The notes: a model not told the origin generated them from the sequence alone. Positions 1-12,260 are shown, counted from the first letter of the stretch. The stretch: 64,000 nt of DNA from Takakia lepidozioides (GCA_030704615.1 CM060734.1:27978042-28042041), one strand, 5' to 3'. Program-made: numbers and translations.

Positions 1-1947
1 CAGCCGGTGCAATTTCTCCTGCTGCATCTCCGGATGCACATGCTTGTCATAGTGTGTTTTGATCTGCTGAAGGAACTCAGGACCAAGTCCAGGATCTACT
101 ATTCTAAGCTGCTTTCCGAAGGCTGACATCAATTTGGTTCTTCGCATCTCAAACTCCTTCTTTATTGCAGCTTCCACACCCTTTGATGTCCTTAGTTCCT
201 CTGGTGTAGTGCGGTAATATTCGGATTTTCCCTTCTCAGCTGCCTCTGCCAGTTCTTGCTGCATTCATTCAAGTAGTGATTAGCTCCGAAGGGACTCTAA
301 ACATGTATTCGAAAAGTAAACAGATTACAGACTCGGGCTTACCGCATACATGTACTCCAGAAACGCCTCTCGTGTCAAAGAATACCAAGTGCCTGCAGCT
401 CTTCCTGTTTCGCACTTCTTGATGATATTGGGTGGTAGTACTGTCCGAAAATCATCCAGCTTCATCAGACCAATCCTCTGAATTCGGAATAGTGTGTGAA
501 CCAAGCTTGTTGTCACATGCGATTTCTCTGTCGATCTGCAAAACATTGAAAACATTGCATTCCTTAACACTGTTTTTTGAGGATCAACAAGACACTACAG
601 AGGGAATGAAATCTCCTGGATGACTTACTTGTTCACGTCGTGCATAGCTGTAAGAAGCCTAGCGATGTCGTTTCCTGGATCCAAAACCATTGCCTCCACA
701 GCAACATGCTTGTCTTTGTCTTTCGAATGGTGTTTCTAAATGTATCCCATCCATGCCAGCAATCGGTGGTTGCCGTCCCAGACGTAGAACATGTGGTTGC
801 AAAATTGCTGGGTGTTCTTTCCCATCATGAGGCCCAGCTCGAACTCCTCATTGGCATCTTTCCAGCTCATCCCAGTTATCACTGATCTCTGGAAACTAAT
901 GTGCTTTTCCCATTTATATCCGTCAGTGACACATAAAAAACTTGTGCACCAAGTCTATATCCATGCACAAAATCACTCTCCAATTTTTGTTATGTCATGG
1001 GAAAGAGGTGGACGCACAACAGGCATTGATATCATCCGGCACAGAGGTATGTCCAGACGCCCTCCAGATACGAGCATGTCCCTTATAACCTCCTGAGAGT
1101 TTACCTTCTGGAATGACATGAGTTCTTTCACCTTGTCAAGGTAGTGCACTTCGGATTCATCTGCTTCATCTGTATTCTCTGAGCTTTTTGCGGACTCGTC
1201 CCCATCTCCAGATCCTTTCCCCTCTGATCCTGTAGGCTTCGACCTCACAGTTTTCTGCACGATGCCATTCAGTTCTGACTAAGTGATTTGCAAATAGTGA
1301 ATGGCGGTAACGACAATCACTCTGTATCAAGGAAACTCACCATGAATGGTGTGAAAGAATTCAGCACAATCTACACATGCAAAGCCGAGACTGCCGTATT
1401 CAAAACAAAAGAGAGCGATAGCGAACGGCGTTAACGACAATCACAAAAGATAACAACCTGCCGGATCGGTGTTGTGTAATGACATATATGTGCAACTGAT
1501 TGGCGGCAACGACATTCAGTGTAGTTTAGGGAGAATAGTAAGTGCAGACTCTCTCTTCAAACACATAGGTACATAAATCTCATGAGCAGAATCGAATGGC
1601 GTTAACGACGCTCGCGATTCAGTAGTTCCTGCTAAAGAATGGAAGAGGAAGGACTCCTTGAAAGGCAATCACACAGACTATATGATAAAACTTACTGGCA
1701 CCTTTTTAGGTTTTGAAATTTGATCCCCTTCTGCAGCTTTCCTCTTCCCTCTCACATCTGCTGGAGTTTCTGTCTGCGCAAGGGTTTCTTGACCTTCTTC
1801 AGGTTCGGCGTTCCGCGTGCTTCCACCTTCTTCAGTGTCCCTGCGATTCATCTCTGCCTCCACAGGCTGGCGCACTCTTATCGCCGACTGTGTCGCAGCC
1901 GCTGCCTCAGTCTCCGTCTGCTCTTGTGAATCAGTCTCCGCGTTCAC
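1..1947 (-). pseudogene. ParB-like motif gene, copy 1 (partial, broken)
   Basis: Multi-exon gene cut by the left edge. Exons that join in frame with GT/AG borders: 1947-1696 (acidic, low-complexity N-terminus starting MNAETDSQEQ), about 1254-629, 535-343 and 258-1. The second exon holds a conserved IPLCRM segment, a GYRLGAQVFYVS segment and VWDGNHRLLAW, which resembles the DG-H/N-HRL-A core of ParB/sulfiredoxin-fold domains. The same blocks, in the same order and with matching intron positions, recur in the gene at 44148-48122, so the exon model is supported by comparison. Frames are lost near 960 and 895, and an in-frame TAG follows WMGYI near 742, so this copy is probably dead. The last visible exon carries IVDPGLGPEF, matching IADPALGKDF in copy 2. 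Any methyltransferase part would lie beyond the window. The function is inferred from a motif only. Confidence 0.55.
1299..1615. repeat. Four copies of a CGTTAACG-centred motif in intron 1
   Basis: Within the first intron of the ParB-like copy 1, a roughly 22-base motif appears at 1299, 1423, 1498 and 1594. The consensus is close to GAATGGCGTTAACGAC followed by AATCAC. The core GGCGTTAACGAC is close to self-complementary around CGTTAACG. The copies are not evenly spaced (75 to 124 bases apart) and the sequence between them is unrelated, so this is not simple tandem duplication. Confidence 0.7.
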
Positions 1948-2840
1948 CTGCCTTTGGCCCTGTGTTCTCCAACAAACGACGCCTCGTCATTTTCTCTCTT
2001 GCTCTGCGTCTCTCTCTAAGGGAAGTAAAATAAAGAGACTTTCTTCTCTTTCGTATTCTAGAAGGAACCCTCTCCAGCTTGACTACCACTCTCCCTCTAA
2101 GCGCGAAAAGTAGAAAAACGCAGTGACTCCGATTTCTTGCGGGATTGCCTGTGTTCTTGCGTGTCTCTAGAAGCATCGGATTCCCTCCCGCGTGACCGTT
2201 ACACATAGTCGTTTCGTTATTAGTGCACATGCCAGCAATTGGTGTACAGCTGTTCGTATTCAGTTATGGATGTCTGACGTGTGCCGCCCAAAACAAAACG
2301 GCGTGTTCTAATTATATAACTGGTTCAATATTTAAAAACAGCGAATCCCAGAAATTGATGCGCAGTCTTAAACAAATAAATATAAATGAACGAGAGTTTG
2401 ATGACAAATTTTGGAATATCATACACGGTCATCCTTGTTATCCAAACCCCACATTCGTTGCACATTTGAAACTTTCCAGGTGCGCATGATCATTGGTAGT
2501 AGTATAGATACATTTACTTAATCTGCAATCCCATTCTCGGATCCTGTGGCATGCTTCCAGGAAGTCGGCTTTGTTATTGGGTTTATTGATGAGGTTCTGA
2601 TTAACGGTTTAACAGTTGCCGACACTGCCCCTATGGATTCTCTGACCACTGGGCCCACAAGAAAAGTAATTAAAATGGACGGCTGCATATCTGGAATGAA
2701 TAACAGAATATGCACAGTCGTTATCTGAGCTTCCTCCGCCATATGCTCTGCTCATTCTTCAACTGTGTTCTGGAGACAGCAGTAAACCGATTTACACTAG
2801 ATCTGCGATAGCAAGGTACAAACATACTCGAGGAAGGAAG
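1948..2840. other. Spacer between divergent genes, no gene seen
   Basis: About 890 bases lie between the start of the ParB-like copy 1 (leftward) and the first ATG of the transposase (rightward). They are AT-rich around 2290-2480. The short ORFs here have no recognisable motif. A shared divergent promoter or a transposon terminal region could lie here, but I see no clear terminal inverted repeat. Confidence 0.4.
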
Positions 2841-5800
2841 ATGGCTTCCTCTGAAGCGGAGTTCTTCTCAGACGACAAACCAGTGCCGTTCTCCCAGGAA
2901 GTCCTTGACAATGGATTTGCAATTGTTCTGGAACATGTCTTGGCTACCCGTTTTCAGCTGCAAATGGCTCCATCTTTTTGGAGAAAGAGGTTTACGATCT
3001 GAAAGGGAAAATATTCTTTCCAAACCGTGATGAGACGGCTCATATCAGCCAGTGGAGTGCGTCTGGTTACAGTACTTGGAGAGCCTCGGCGAAAGTCCCT
3101 TGGGTCATATGTGACGCCCGGGACTGCTGCTTCGGTCGTTTGAAGACAAGAGGTGGTGGTGAAAAAAGAACAGACTTCCTCCACTCCATCGTTGAGCTTT
3201 CGGATTCTTCCGATGACATAAAATTCCAAATCCAGTCCTTCCTACTGTGGTTTGCAGAAGCTGATGAAAGAGATTTGTAGTGTCATTCCAAAATTGCGGC
3301 GATGGGAGGAATGGCTGGATTCAAAAGTGAGTTGCGGGGAATTGATTGGGAATCTTTGAAGCAGGTGCCTGTGAAGTTCTTGCCGGAGACTTTTGATGGC
3401 GATATCCTATTCGAGCTGCCTCCTCCTCCGCGAGTTGGAGGTGTAACAATCATGATGCATGGAATGGACAAGAAACACGACGGGCACCCGTGGTGCAGAA
3501 CAAAAACATCCAATATTCAGAATGATGACAAGCTTGTTTTCAGGAGGACAGTTTGCAATGGACACCTTAGGTGTGATAATTTGAATTGCAGACACTTTCT
3601 TCAGTCTGGAGTTCATAATCAAAGCGAATGGGAGGGTCTGGCGGAGAATCCATTTCAGCCTGGGACTGCCCCTCCACCGGCAAACACTTTCGTCTGCAAA
3701 TTCTGCAAACTTGTGCCATCCTGCTTGGCGCTCTGCGGAGCAAGAATGTACTATGTTGTCCACCGTTTGAATACAATGACGAGAGCTTGTGTGCATTTTG
3801 GATTCCATAACCATCCTGTCTCGAAGGGGGATTACAGGGAGAGTGTTGAGACAGTATCGAGGTTGATCAAACAGGAGTTCGGAGAAACCCATCCGCAACA
3901 CAACATCTGCAATTGCTCTTGGCGCAAGCAAGTCCTTCTTGGAAAGCCATATTTTGAGTGAAGGAGATTCTGTGGGGACTAAACTTGACGGTGCAGCATT
4001 GGACCTGGTCATGGATCATTTCTCCACTTTAAGTTCACCTAACATTCGGCATCAGATCAATGCATTGAGAATGGGCTCTGGGATCAGAGGCTACATAGAC
4101 AATATTTTGGAATTGAAACGACTGAGCAAGTACGATTACATCCAGGACAATGTATTCCCAGGTCAAGGTGCCATCAAAGTTTTTCTTTTCAAAATGTCGA
4201 CTGTTGGGGAGGGCAGTGGGGTTAGCCTCGTGAAGCGGATGCAGAAGACTGGGGACTTGCAGAACTGTTTTCTTATGTTTGATCATGTGAAACGAGTGAA
4301 GGATTGGACGACAATGGCTTGTCATGTCTACGATCCAGTGTACCAACGAGTTATGACAATTGCAGTTTGTGACATGCAATCCGAGGATACGGAATCCCAG
4401 AAGCTCATGTGGAATTCCCTGATACGTGTCATGGGCTGCCATGGGCTGCCATCTCCAAATTTCGCAGGTTTCATGGCGGATAGTGCTCAAGCAAATTTCA
4501 ATGCTATTCGTATTGTCTTCGGATCGGGCGACCCAAAGTGCCTATGCCAGGAAGAGAGCGTACATGTCTATTCCATTGGACACAATCTCTGGAAAAACAT
4601 ACAAAGTCGGACATCAAACCAGAGATGCAGACTCAGCACCGTAAATTGTGCAAAGAGTACAAATGCTAGAACAATGAAGGAGGCGGACACTTTGTTCCAG
4701 ACAATTCGTGCCTGGTGGTTCTCTTCTGGAGCTGCATCACTTGAGAGTATGAGAGCATTGGAAGATTGGCTGGCGTTTTGGCACTTCCGGTATAGACAGT
4801 GGGGAGCAGCCATGACAATGGTACGAGGCTTCTATTTCATGCTTTATTCATACATTTGCTTTCCATATTTTTGACTCATTGCTTTCTTTATGTTGTTTCC
4901 TGTGTGCACTATTCTGAAGTGTGGTTATCCTCTTTGCAGAACATGTCCATTGAGGAAATGGCGACATGCCATCTTGCAATTTGGCAGAAACTGTGCACAA
5001 TGCATGGTTGCAGCAGTCTGGGAAACGAGGTCGGGATTTGTATGTGGCACAACAGATGATTTGATACGTGCCTTGCAACAACAAACCCGATACCGTGATT
5101 TCTTACGAGGTGGGGTTGGTGGCAAGGGTCCGGACAAATCGGAGTTGATGTTGCGTGCTGCAAACAGATCTGGGGATCCAATCAAGATAGCACGGGCGGT
5201 GAGCATGTATGCCCAGGGAACGCCACTTGTTTCTAGAGTTCCACATCTTGAAGGGGAGGAGAGATTCGGCTCCTGTAAGAGGAAATTGAACACTCCACCT
5301 GGTTCGGATTCAGATTCCCACAGGGCAGACCGTGATAACTTCTCGAAGCCTCGTGTTCCCCTGCATGACAGCTCCGTGTCCGGAACCTCCATTGTGGAGG
5401 AACCTCCAACACGACGGCAAGCTCCAGCATCAAACCGTGCCACTGAAATGGTGCAGGAGAGAAACAACCCCCTTGATGTGCTTGAGTCCGCATGCCCCGA
5501 CCACGTTTGGCACATAGAACGCACAAGTGTCGGGTCTCGTGTGAAATGTACAGCGATCAGGGCAACTAATTTCGAGAAGTGCACTTCATCTATATCCAGA
5601 GGTGGTGCCCGAACTCCTGCTCCGACTTTCACGGGCTTGATGCGTCCATACGGTCAACCAGAAGCCAAGAACCACAAGTTCTGGTTCTGCGCAGATGATT
5701 GTGCCAGATGTGTGCATGGAACTGTGCGTCCTTCCGTAGTGATGAAGCCATCTCCTCCAACCGTTTGGCCCGTGAAGGTGGGAACACATCTCAGCTTTCA

Positions 5801-6271
5801 GGAGATTGAAATGCTGGAGGAGGCAGGTTTTTTCCCTTGCGAGACAACCCCAACTCCATGCATGTGCTACTACTCTGCGTCCTCCCGGGTCCCCCCGCAA
5901 ATCCTGACTTGTGGCCAACCAAACGAGATGGAAAGCTCGTTCGGCGTTTCCCTCCAACCGCTGAACACTTTGGCAAAGTGGAGTCCGCAAGAATGCTCCA
6001 AGCTCGTGTCGGAAGCACCACGGAAGTACCCGATCCAGGATATGGTCGGGTATTCACAATCATCACTTCCACATCTGCTGTTCATGACAGGACCTACGAC
6101 ATCACGGTTTCCAATTTCCCCAATTGCACATGTCCTGATTTTGTGAATATGCTATCAACCAGTTTGGGCAAGAGAGGTAAATTCATACCCTGCAAACATT
6201 TGTATTTCATATTTTTGAGGAGGATGGTTTGCGATCCCAAACGTGACAACTTCATTCACCAGCCACTATGA
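2841..6271 (+). pseudogene. SWIM-zinc-finger transposase, Mutator-like type (decayed)
   Basis: The frame opens at ATG 2841 (MASSEAEFFSDD) and continues in pieces. Blocks in order: a Cys/His-rich DNA-binding region at about 3540-3830 (CNGHLRCDNLNC, then CKFC and GFHNHP, a WRKY/GCM-FLYWCH-like pattern); a transposase core at 3960-4840 with FDHVKR, AVCDMQSED and FMADSAQANF, spaced like the acidic positions of a DDE-type core; an intron (GT at 4819, AG at about 4940); a low-complexity linker; and a C-terminal SWIM finger at about 6120-6200 (CTCPDF ... PCKHLY, CxC...CxH). GCM/WRKY-like finger plus core plus SWIM is the usual order in Mutator-like transposases. Several frameshifts, for example near 4545, break it. 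The C-terminal half recurs at 33544-34905 on the other strand, so it is a repeat family. Exact superfamily placement is inference. Confidence 0.65.
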
Positions 6272-6969
6272 GTTTCAACGAGGTCGATACTCTTTTGCAG
6301 CGGGATACAACACATGGGTAGCATGAACTATGTAATGTGTATGTGGATGACCATGATTTGAAATGTGTAATTCACATCAATTCGTCGGCTGTGCAATGAT
6401 ATGGCCTCCAACTATACGGAGTGAGGTCTGAGTGACAACTTTTAGGTAGTGCACATTTGTCATTGCACCGTTCGAAGTCTACATGTCTTGCTGTCGCTAT
6501 GCACTACAATCATCTTTTGAAGATGATCATAACTCTCATTGTTATTTGAGGAGGGAGGAAGTCTTCTCGTGGCAGCCTTTATGGCGCACACTTTGTGAGG
6601 ATATTTTGTCGTCTTCGTAATTGTAAAAGTGAAACAAACATTTGTAATTGCACAATGTTGGATGCTGCAATTGTAGGCCTCAACGCTCGTCTTGATTCTA
6701 TTTAGGCAAGATTCCCTGCATTAATTCCACGGTCATAGGACCATCCACGGTTATAGGCGGCGCATGTTAATGCTGACGTGGCAGTTGACGGACAGTGCCA
6801 CGTCATCATTTACCGCCACATCAGCATGCTGACATGACGCCACGCCACGTCAGCATGTGTGCAGGCTCACGCCACGTCAGCTGGCGTGAGCGTACGCTCA
6901 CGCCACGTCACTCCTGCGTGAGCGTACGCTCGCGCGCTCACGTGCAACGCTCACGCCATTGCGTCGTTG
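6272..6969. repeat. Gene-free stretch with CACGTCAGC repeats and a 24-bp palindrome
   Basis: No ORF is supported. From about 6755 to 6960 the sequence becomes GC-rich and is built from variants of GCCACGTCAGC and GCTCACGCC. At 6882-6905 there is a perfect 24-base palindrome with arms TGGCGTGAGCGT and ACGCTCACGCCA. A partial second copy follows at about 6916-6945. It directly abuts the left end of the PHD-type gypsy element. Confidence 0.6.
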
Positions 6970-7326
6970 GGTGAGGCTCAACTCGAGAAAGATGAGCCTC
7001 TCGCATTTGCCGTGAAGATAACCACTCTAGGGCCTAAATCTGCCTTGACCCCTGGATTGACACTTGGGCCAATCCCAAATGTCAATATGTAAAAGCTAGC
7101 TATTTCCTAGCTAGTTTCACACTAGTGGTAATAACTTGACAGCTGTCGTGCGCATACATATCGCTACACAACTACATCGCTGTCCAAAACCACACAAACA
7201 CAAACCACACTAGTATACCACTAGTCCACACTAGTCCAGCCACTAGTCCAACCACTAGGCTACAACTAGTTAGTCACTAGGCTGCCACTATGCTGCCCAC
7301 TATGGCAGTCACTAGTCCACACAATG
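6970..7326 (-). repeat. Left (3') LTR of the PHD-type gypsy element
   Basis: Positions 6970-7141 match 17661-17834 with only scattered differences. The remainder to about 7326 is rich in a CACTAGTCCA-like short repeat and starts, on the minus strand, with TGTGTGGAC beside a G-rich tract at about 7328-7337. The outer limit rests on where the two copies diverge (GGTGAGGCTC); the inner limit is inferred from the purine tract. Confidence 0.5.
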
Positions 7327-7582
7327 GCCCCCCTAGCTGGTGCTTAGGTCCCTCTAAGTCCAGGTAGCCACAAGATGTGATAGTGACCATAGCCTCACTA
7401 AGTCTTCCACCACTATCCCTACTACACTCAAACTCGATAGATCAAGAGGCGGGTGCAAGAGTTGCCCCATCGTTAGTCGCCGTCTTGCAACCTGTGAACT
7501 TGAGCTTGGGATCTCATGTATTGACTCCTATGAGCTTGGCCTCCCATGTCTTGTTAGCTGCCTCCAGTCATGTCCACTGCCA

Positions 7583-8830
7583 CTATCCCAAGTAGTGTGG
7601 ACACAAACCAATCCCGTCAGGAACCTTCTCAAGAGGTGGTGTCAAGCATCCCATATGCCAACCCCTTGAGCATCGATCACACACTAGCATGGTGGCTGCC
7701 CCTTTGGTAGACCCACAGAGCATGCACCTCAAAAACTGCAGGTACCACTGCCAAGTTTGGGTCAACTCTGCCATCGACATTGGGAGGTGACATGGCGCAC
7801 AATTACGCACATGGTCATTCCAAGTCATGCCATCCCGACCCTCCAAGATCAGGACCCCTGAGGGCAACACCTCTCGAACCCTCAGAATAACACGCCCTGC
7901 AGTAACATCCAGAGTCGTAGGAGCAGTCTCTGCAAATAAAATAGTCACCAGGGCTAAACCTCCAACCCCAGGACGATATCCTCCCCACGTATAGTGGCAT
8001 ACCTCAACGTATCACGGTGTTGTGCAATGGCAAGGTTCTCAAAAGCCATGGGCATGACTTTCTTGAACAATTCTGCACGCTGATCACATGCACGTACCCA
8101 CACGTCCGGATCGTCAAGGTTAAGGACTTGAGCAGTGTCCCTACGAACGGCTGCAGGCAAATCCGGCTCTCGGCCAAAGAGAAGGAAATATAGTGAGAAG
8201 GAGGCAAGTGATGCTTGTTTGAAGATCCCAATCTCCTAGGTGTCCCTTCTGCAAGTCATACTTGCGCAAACCCCTCCTCACCGTCTAAACAACTCTCCTC
8301 TGCAAAGCCATCGGCCTCAGGATGATCCCGAGAAGTGGTGCGGTGGTCTATCAAGGCTTTATCACACAAGCCTGAAACTCCCCCAAGAACCTCTCCCTTG
8401 GTCCGTGAGTACCTCAGCTGGAGCACCAAATCGGCTAAGCACACGATCCAAGAATGCATACGCAGCCCCCTCACTAGCCTTGTCAGGCAATGGAACCAAC
8501 TCAATCCACTTGGAGAAGTGCTCCACCATCACCAACACATATCTGTGGTGGCGCATAGTCAGTGGCAATGGTCCTGCGAAGTCAAGACTCCACCTGTAGC
8601 CCAATCCCATGATTGGTAAAGGATGCAACTGTGGTGTAGGGCGTTGAATGAAGCACGCACCCTGTCACACACCATGCACCTAGCCACGAACTGTTGCACA
8701 CCTTTGTATGCATACCACGCCACCAATACTACCCCTGCAGTAAACTGTGAGTGCGTCGCACTCCAAAATGCTCCAACTCCTCATGGGCATGCCGCACTAA
8801 CCGTGCACGCTGTGTGGGGTGAGGCACAAT
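7583..8830 (-). pseudogene. Integrase with C-terminal PHD finger
   Basis: Minus-strand pieces give the integrase zinc-binding end (RCMVCDRV at about 8680), the catalytic core (SLDFAGPLP and VLTDQG, the first two acidic residues, at 8362-8628), and a C-terminal region with WNDHVRNCAPCHLP. The last about 47 residues (about 7726-7586) read as a PHD finger: CMLCG, then LVCDRCSRGWHMGCL, then CPHYLG. Compared with a standard PHD finger, the tryptophan two residues before the final CPxC is leucine, and the last cysteine is tyrosine (TAC where TGC is expected), so zinc binding here is doubtful. Frames are interrupted near 8256 and 8000. In many chromoviruses a chromodomain occupies this position. Confidence 0.6.
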
Positions 8831-8832
8831 CC

Positions 8833-10646
8833 TCACCCGACCATCTCCCACACTCGAAATAGGTGTATCCCCTCCCACTTGAACCTCTTGGCTCGTTGCA
8901 GGATCCGATCCCTCTCCCTGGCAGTCACAGTGGCTGCCGTGTCTCCCGTGCGGAGGTAGTCCAACACAGCCGAATCCTCATGTATATCTCTGGCACCACC
9001 TAGCTCATCACTAGCCTCAGGTTCCTCAGACACTCCGTCTACAGTCATCCCTGTTGTAGGTCCAACCTGACCTCCCGATGCCAAGATACACAAAAATGTA
9101 GATGCGTGCCATCCCGGCACCATCTCCTCGTCCGTCTCACCATGCCACCGAGCTCCAGTGTCATTCTTACATGGATTACAACTCAATCCATCCGCATCCC
9201 GATTGACCAAACCCGGTCGATGCACAACCTGAAAGTCATACTCCTGGAGTATGAATGCCCACCGTGCAAGCTTCCCCGTAAGCTTGTCTGACTCCATCAA
9301 CCACTTGAGTGGTTGATGATCCGTGACAAGGGTGAAAAGATTGCCGTATAGATAGCACCTGAAGTGTGTCACGGCCCACACTGCAGCTAAGCACTCTCCC
9401 TCATATGAGCTGTACTTAGCCTCTGCAGCATTGTTCGAGCGGCTAGCATAAGCCACTACGAACTCTCTTCCCTCATCATCCACCTGTGTGAGCACCGCTC
9501 CAAGCCCCAGCATGCTCCAATCCGTATGCAGCTGAAAGGGACGCCCCCTGGTAGGTCGTCTCAGGATAGGCGCCGAGGTCAACCTCACCTTGAGCTCTTG
9601 AAAAGCTCGTTCCTGCTCATCTTCCCACTGCCACTCCTGGTCCACCTTGGTCAGCTTGGTTAGAGCCTTTGCAATGGTACTAAATCCCTTAACAAACCGT
9701 CTATAATAGTTTGCCAACCCCATGAAAGCTCAAACTCGGCTCACATCCGTGGGGCGTGGAATTTGTGCAATGGCCTCTACCTTAGTCTGCTGTACCCCCA
9801 ATCCTCCAGGATATATCATGTGACCCAGATACTCAACTGGTTGTGGAAAAACTTGCACTTCCCCGGATGCAACTTCAATCCGTGCGCTCTCAAGCTCCAA
9901 TACCACCTGAAGGTGTCTCTCATGCTCCTCCATCGTAACACTAAATGATGATGATCATCTATGTAGCACCGAGCAAAGTCCACCCCTGCTAGAATCCTAT
10001 CCATGACTCTCTGAAACTCTGCAGAGCATTCTTAAGCCCAAATGGTAAGAACCGCCACTGATATAGGCAATCCTTGCCGTGCTCATTGATCCCCCAGAAT
10101 GTCATCTTCTGCTTGTCCGCCTCCTTGATTGGCAACTGGTGATATCCGGATCGTAAATCCAAAGTGCTAAAGGCCTTAGCATGCCCGATGGCATCAAAGA
10201 TCTCCTCTGGTGTTGGCATGGCATACTATCGGACTTGGTCTGACGATTTACAGGCGGTAATCACCGCACATACGTCTCTCTGTCCAATTGCCATAGACAT
10301 CCTTCTTGGTTGGCATGACTGAAGCATACTCTCCACCAGAGAGCTCCACCAAACCTGCCTCCTAGAGATCTTGAGTCCTCATCTGAATCAAAGACCTCTC
10401 CATGTCACTGTATCTGTAGGGTCTCCAAAAGATTGGCGTGTCAGTGGCCAACTCAATACGGATCTCTTGACCCTTCAGTGCTCCCAAGTCCTTCAAACTG
10501 AAGGCAAGCAATTCCTGTAAGCCCTCAGGAACCGCCGTATACGTCGTCTCTCTCCCCGGTGACAATGGGTCCAATGTCAGGCTCCCAATTTCCTCCGTAA
10601 CTGCAACCTTAAGTCCAGTGGGCTTAGAGGTAGATGACGCGTCCAA
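8833..10646 (-). pseudogene. Reverse transcriptase and RNase H of the PHD-type gypsy
   Basis: The N-terminal RT segment lies at 10646-10362 (ending MRTQDL before an in-frame TAG). The palm region is at 10219-9989 (FSTLDLRSGYHQLPI, FGLKNA) and the YIDD active site is near 9955. The connection and RNase H domains form one open stretch at 9723-8833: ANYYRRFVKGFS, TDWSMLGLGAVL, YEGECLAAVWAV, TDHQPLKWL and HRPGLVNRDADGLS. An in-frame TGA precedes AFMGLANYYRRF; it would be CGA in an intact element. Order and motifs are diagnostic for Ty3/gypsy pol. Confidence 0.8.
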
Positions 10647-10649
10647 TGG

Positions 10650-12260
10650 TTGCTATGTTGCAACCTCTTGAGCAGTACTCCCTACCTGCTCAGTCAATGA
10701 CAAGGCCTCATCCTGCCCCATCATCTCATCGTTGAGGACCTCCTCAACCCGGGAAGAATCCCCAACCTCATCCATCACAGCCGCCTTGGCTGCCAACTCC
10801 CTCTGAACCTCACGCACCTCCCACGTGTGCCATGGATGCATGCACCCCGTGGTCCTCACATGCTCGCCCCCACTCACTGCCTGTACCGTCTCGGTAGGCA
10901 GAGAGACCATCGAGGGAAGTGTACTCGCACTTTGCGTTGCTCAACCAGAGCAAGCTGATAATCCAGGTCAAGCAATTGAGATCCATTGCTTGCCCCAACA
11001 CTTGATGACGTGATGCCTCAGAAAGAGACAACACCGCCGTGGTACCAATAGTAAAACCCATTGCCCGCTCACGCTCGTCAGCATTAGGCTCCACTAACTG
11101 CTGCAACTGAGCATCCCACAGGAGGCCAGGTCCACTATCCCGGAAAGCATGCGATCCTGGGAAGCTGAGCAGTGTAGGTAATGCTGCTCATGGTTGACCC
11201 ACCTTGTTGACCACTGCCAAAGGCGAACGGTCATCATGTCTCACATGCTGAGACTGCCTCCCTGTGTCCAAAATGCTATCCACTGTGAGATGTGCTGGCC
11301 GCTGCACCCCATCAAATGCACGCTTGAGCAGTGCGGGTGGCATCAAGGTTAGTCCACCATAGCCGTGGACGATGAGCCCGTGAACCCACTGTAGCTGCAT
11401 CTAGCAACACTGCTGACCTAAGCCATGACCGGACTTGATGCACACTGGCCATCACCCTGGCCCGAGAATCGCCCATCAGTGGCACATTCTCCAAGATGTA
11501 GCTGGAGATATAGCTTGATGAAGCTGCAGTGCTGCAAAAAACCCGCACCATCTCCCAAAACAGACCCGACCTTGAGTCTCGCAATCCATTGCCATGCCCG
11601 GCTGATGAATGCCCTTGGCTGGGCCAACTTGCCACTACCAGATCAATGGAGCCTACCCGCTCCAAAAATCCTCGCCCCCAAACGAAATGTCTGCTGGCAA
11701 GGCCTGCTGATATCCACGAATTGCAGACACCGACAACAACTCAGGGTACCGCTGCACCAACTGAGCAACATGGCGAAGTGAAACGCGTCATGAAGTCTCA
11801 TCCCTCTCCCTATACAGGTAACGCCGAACTCGTACACCTGCCTGTAACAAACACCGCAGCCAATCCGGTTGCTGATCCGCCAACAAGTCTAGAAGACAAA
11901 TGCCTTCATCCGGATACTGCCACACAATAGGTGTGGTGTCCAATGGAGACAACTGAGGTGGTCCTGGTGCAATCCCCGCACTGCTCTCCTCCTCCTGACG
12001 GTACAAAAGCCTCCACCCAGGCTTGTTGCACCCGTCGATCAGCATCCCGCTGCAAATCCTTGCTCGTGCCCCACAATGGAGTCTGAGCAACCATGGTAGG
12101 CAACTCCGCCATACCATACATGTCATCCTGCTCTCCCGGAGGTGGCACATCCTCTGAATGAGCGTTGCCCTCAAGCAACTCTCTAGGCCAACTCACTGCC
12201 GCTGTGAATGCTGCTAGTGTCGGCATCTTGCCTCGCTGGGCAACCGCAACTCCTCCTATG
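10650..12260 (-). other. Broken stretch between protease and RT of the gypsy element
   Basis: Several short minus-strand frames (10653-10910, 11312-11665, 11906-12367 and others) shift into one another. None has a domain I can name. Position suggests an unconserved pol linker of a polyprotein that has decayed. Plus-strand ORFs here are shadows. Confidence 0.4.
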
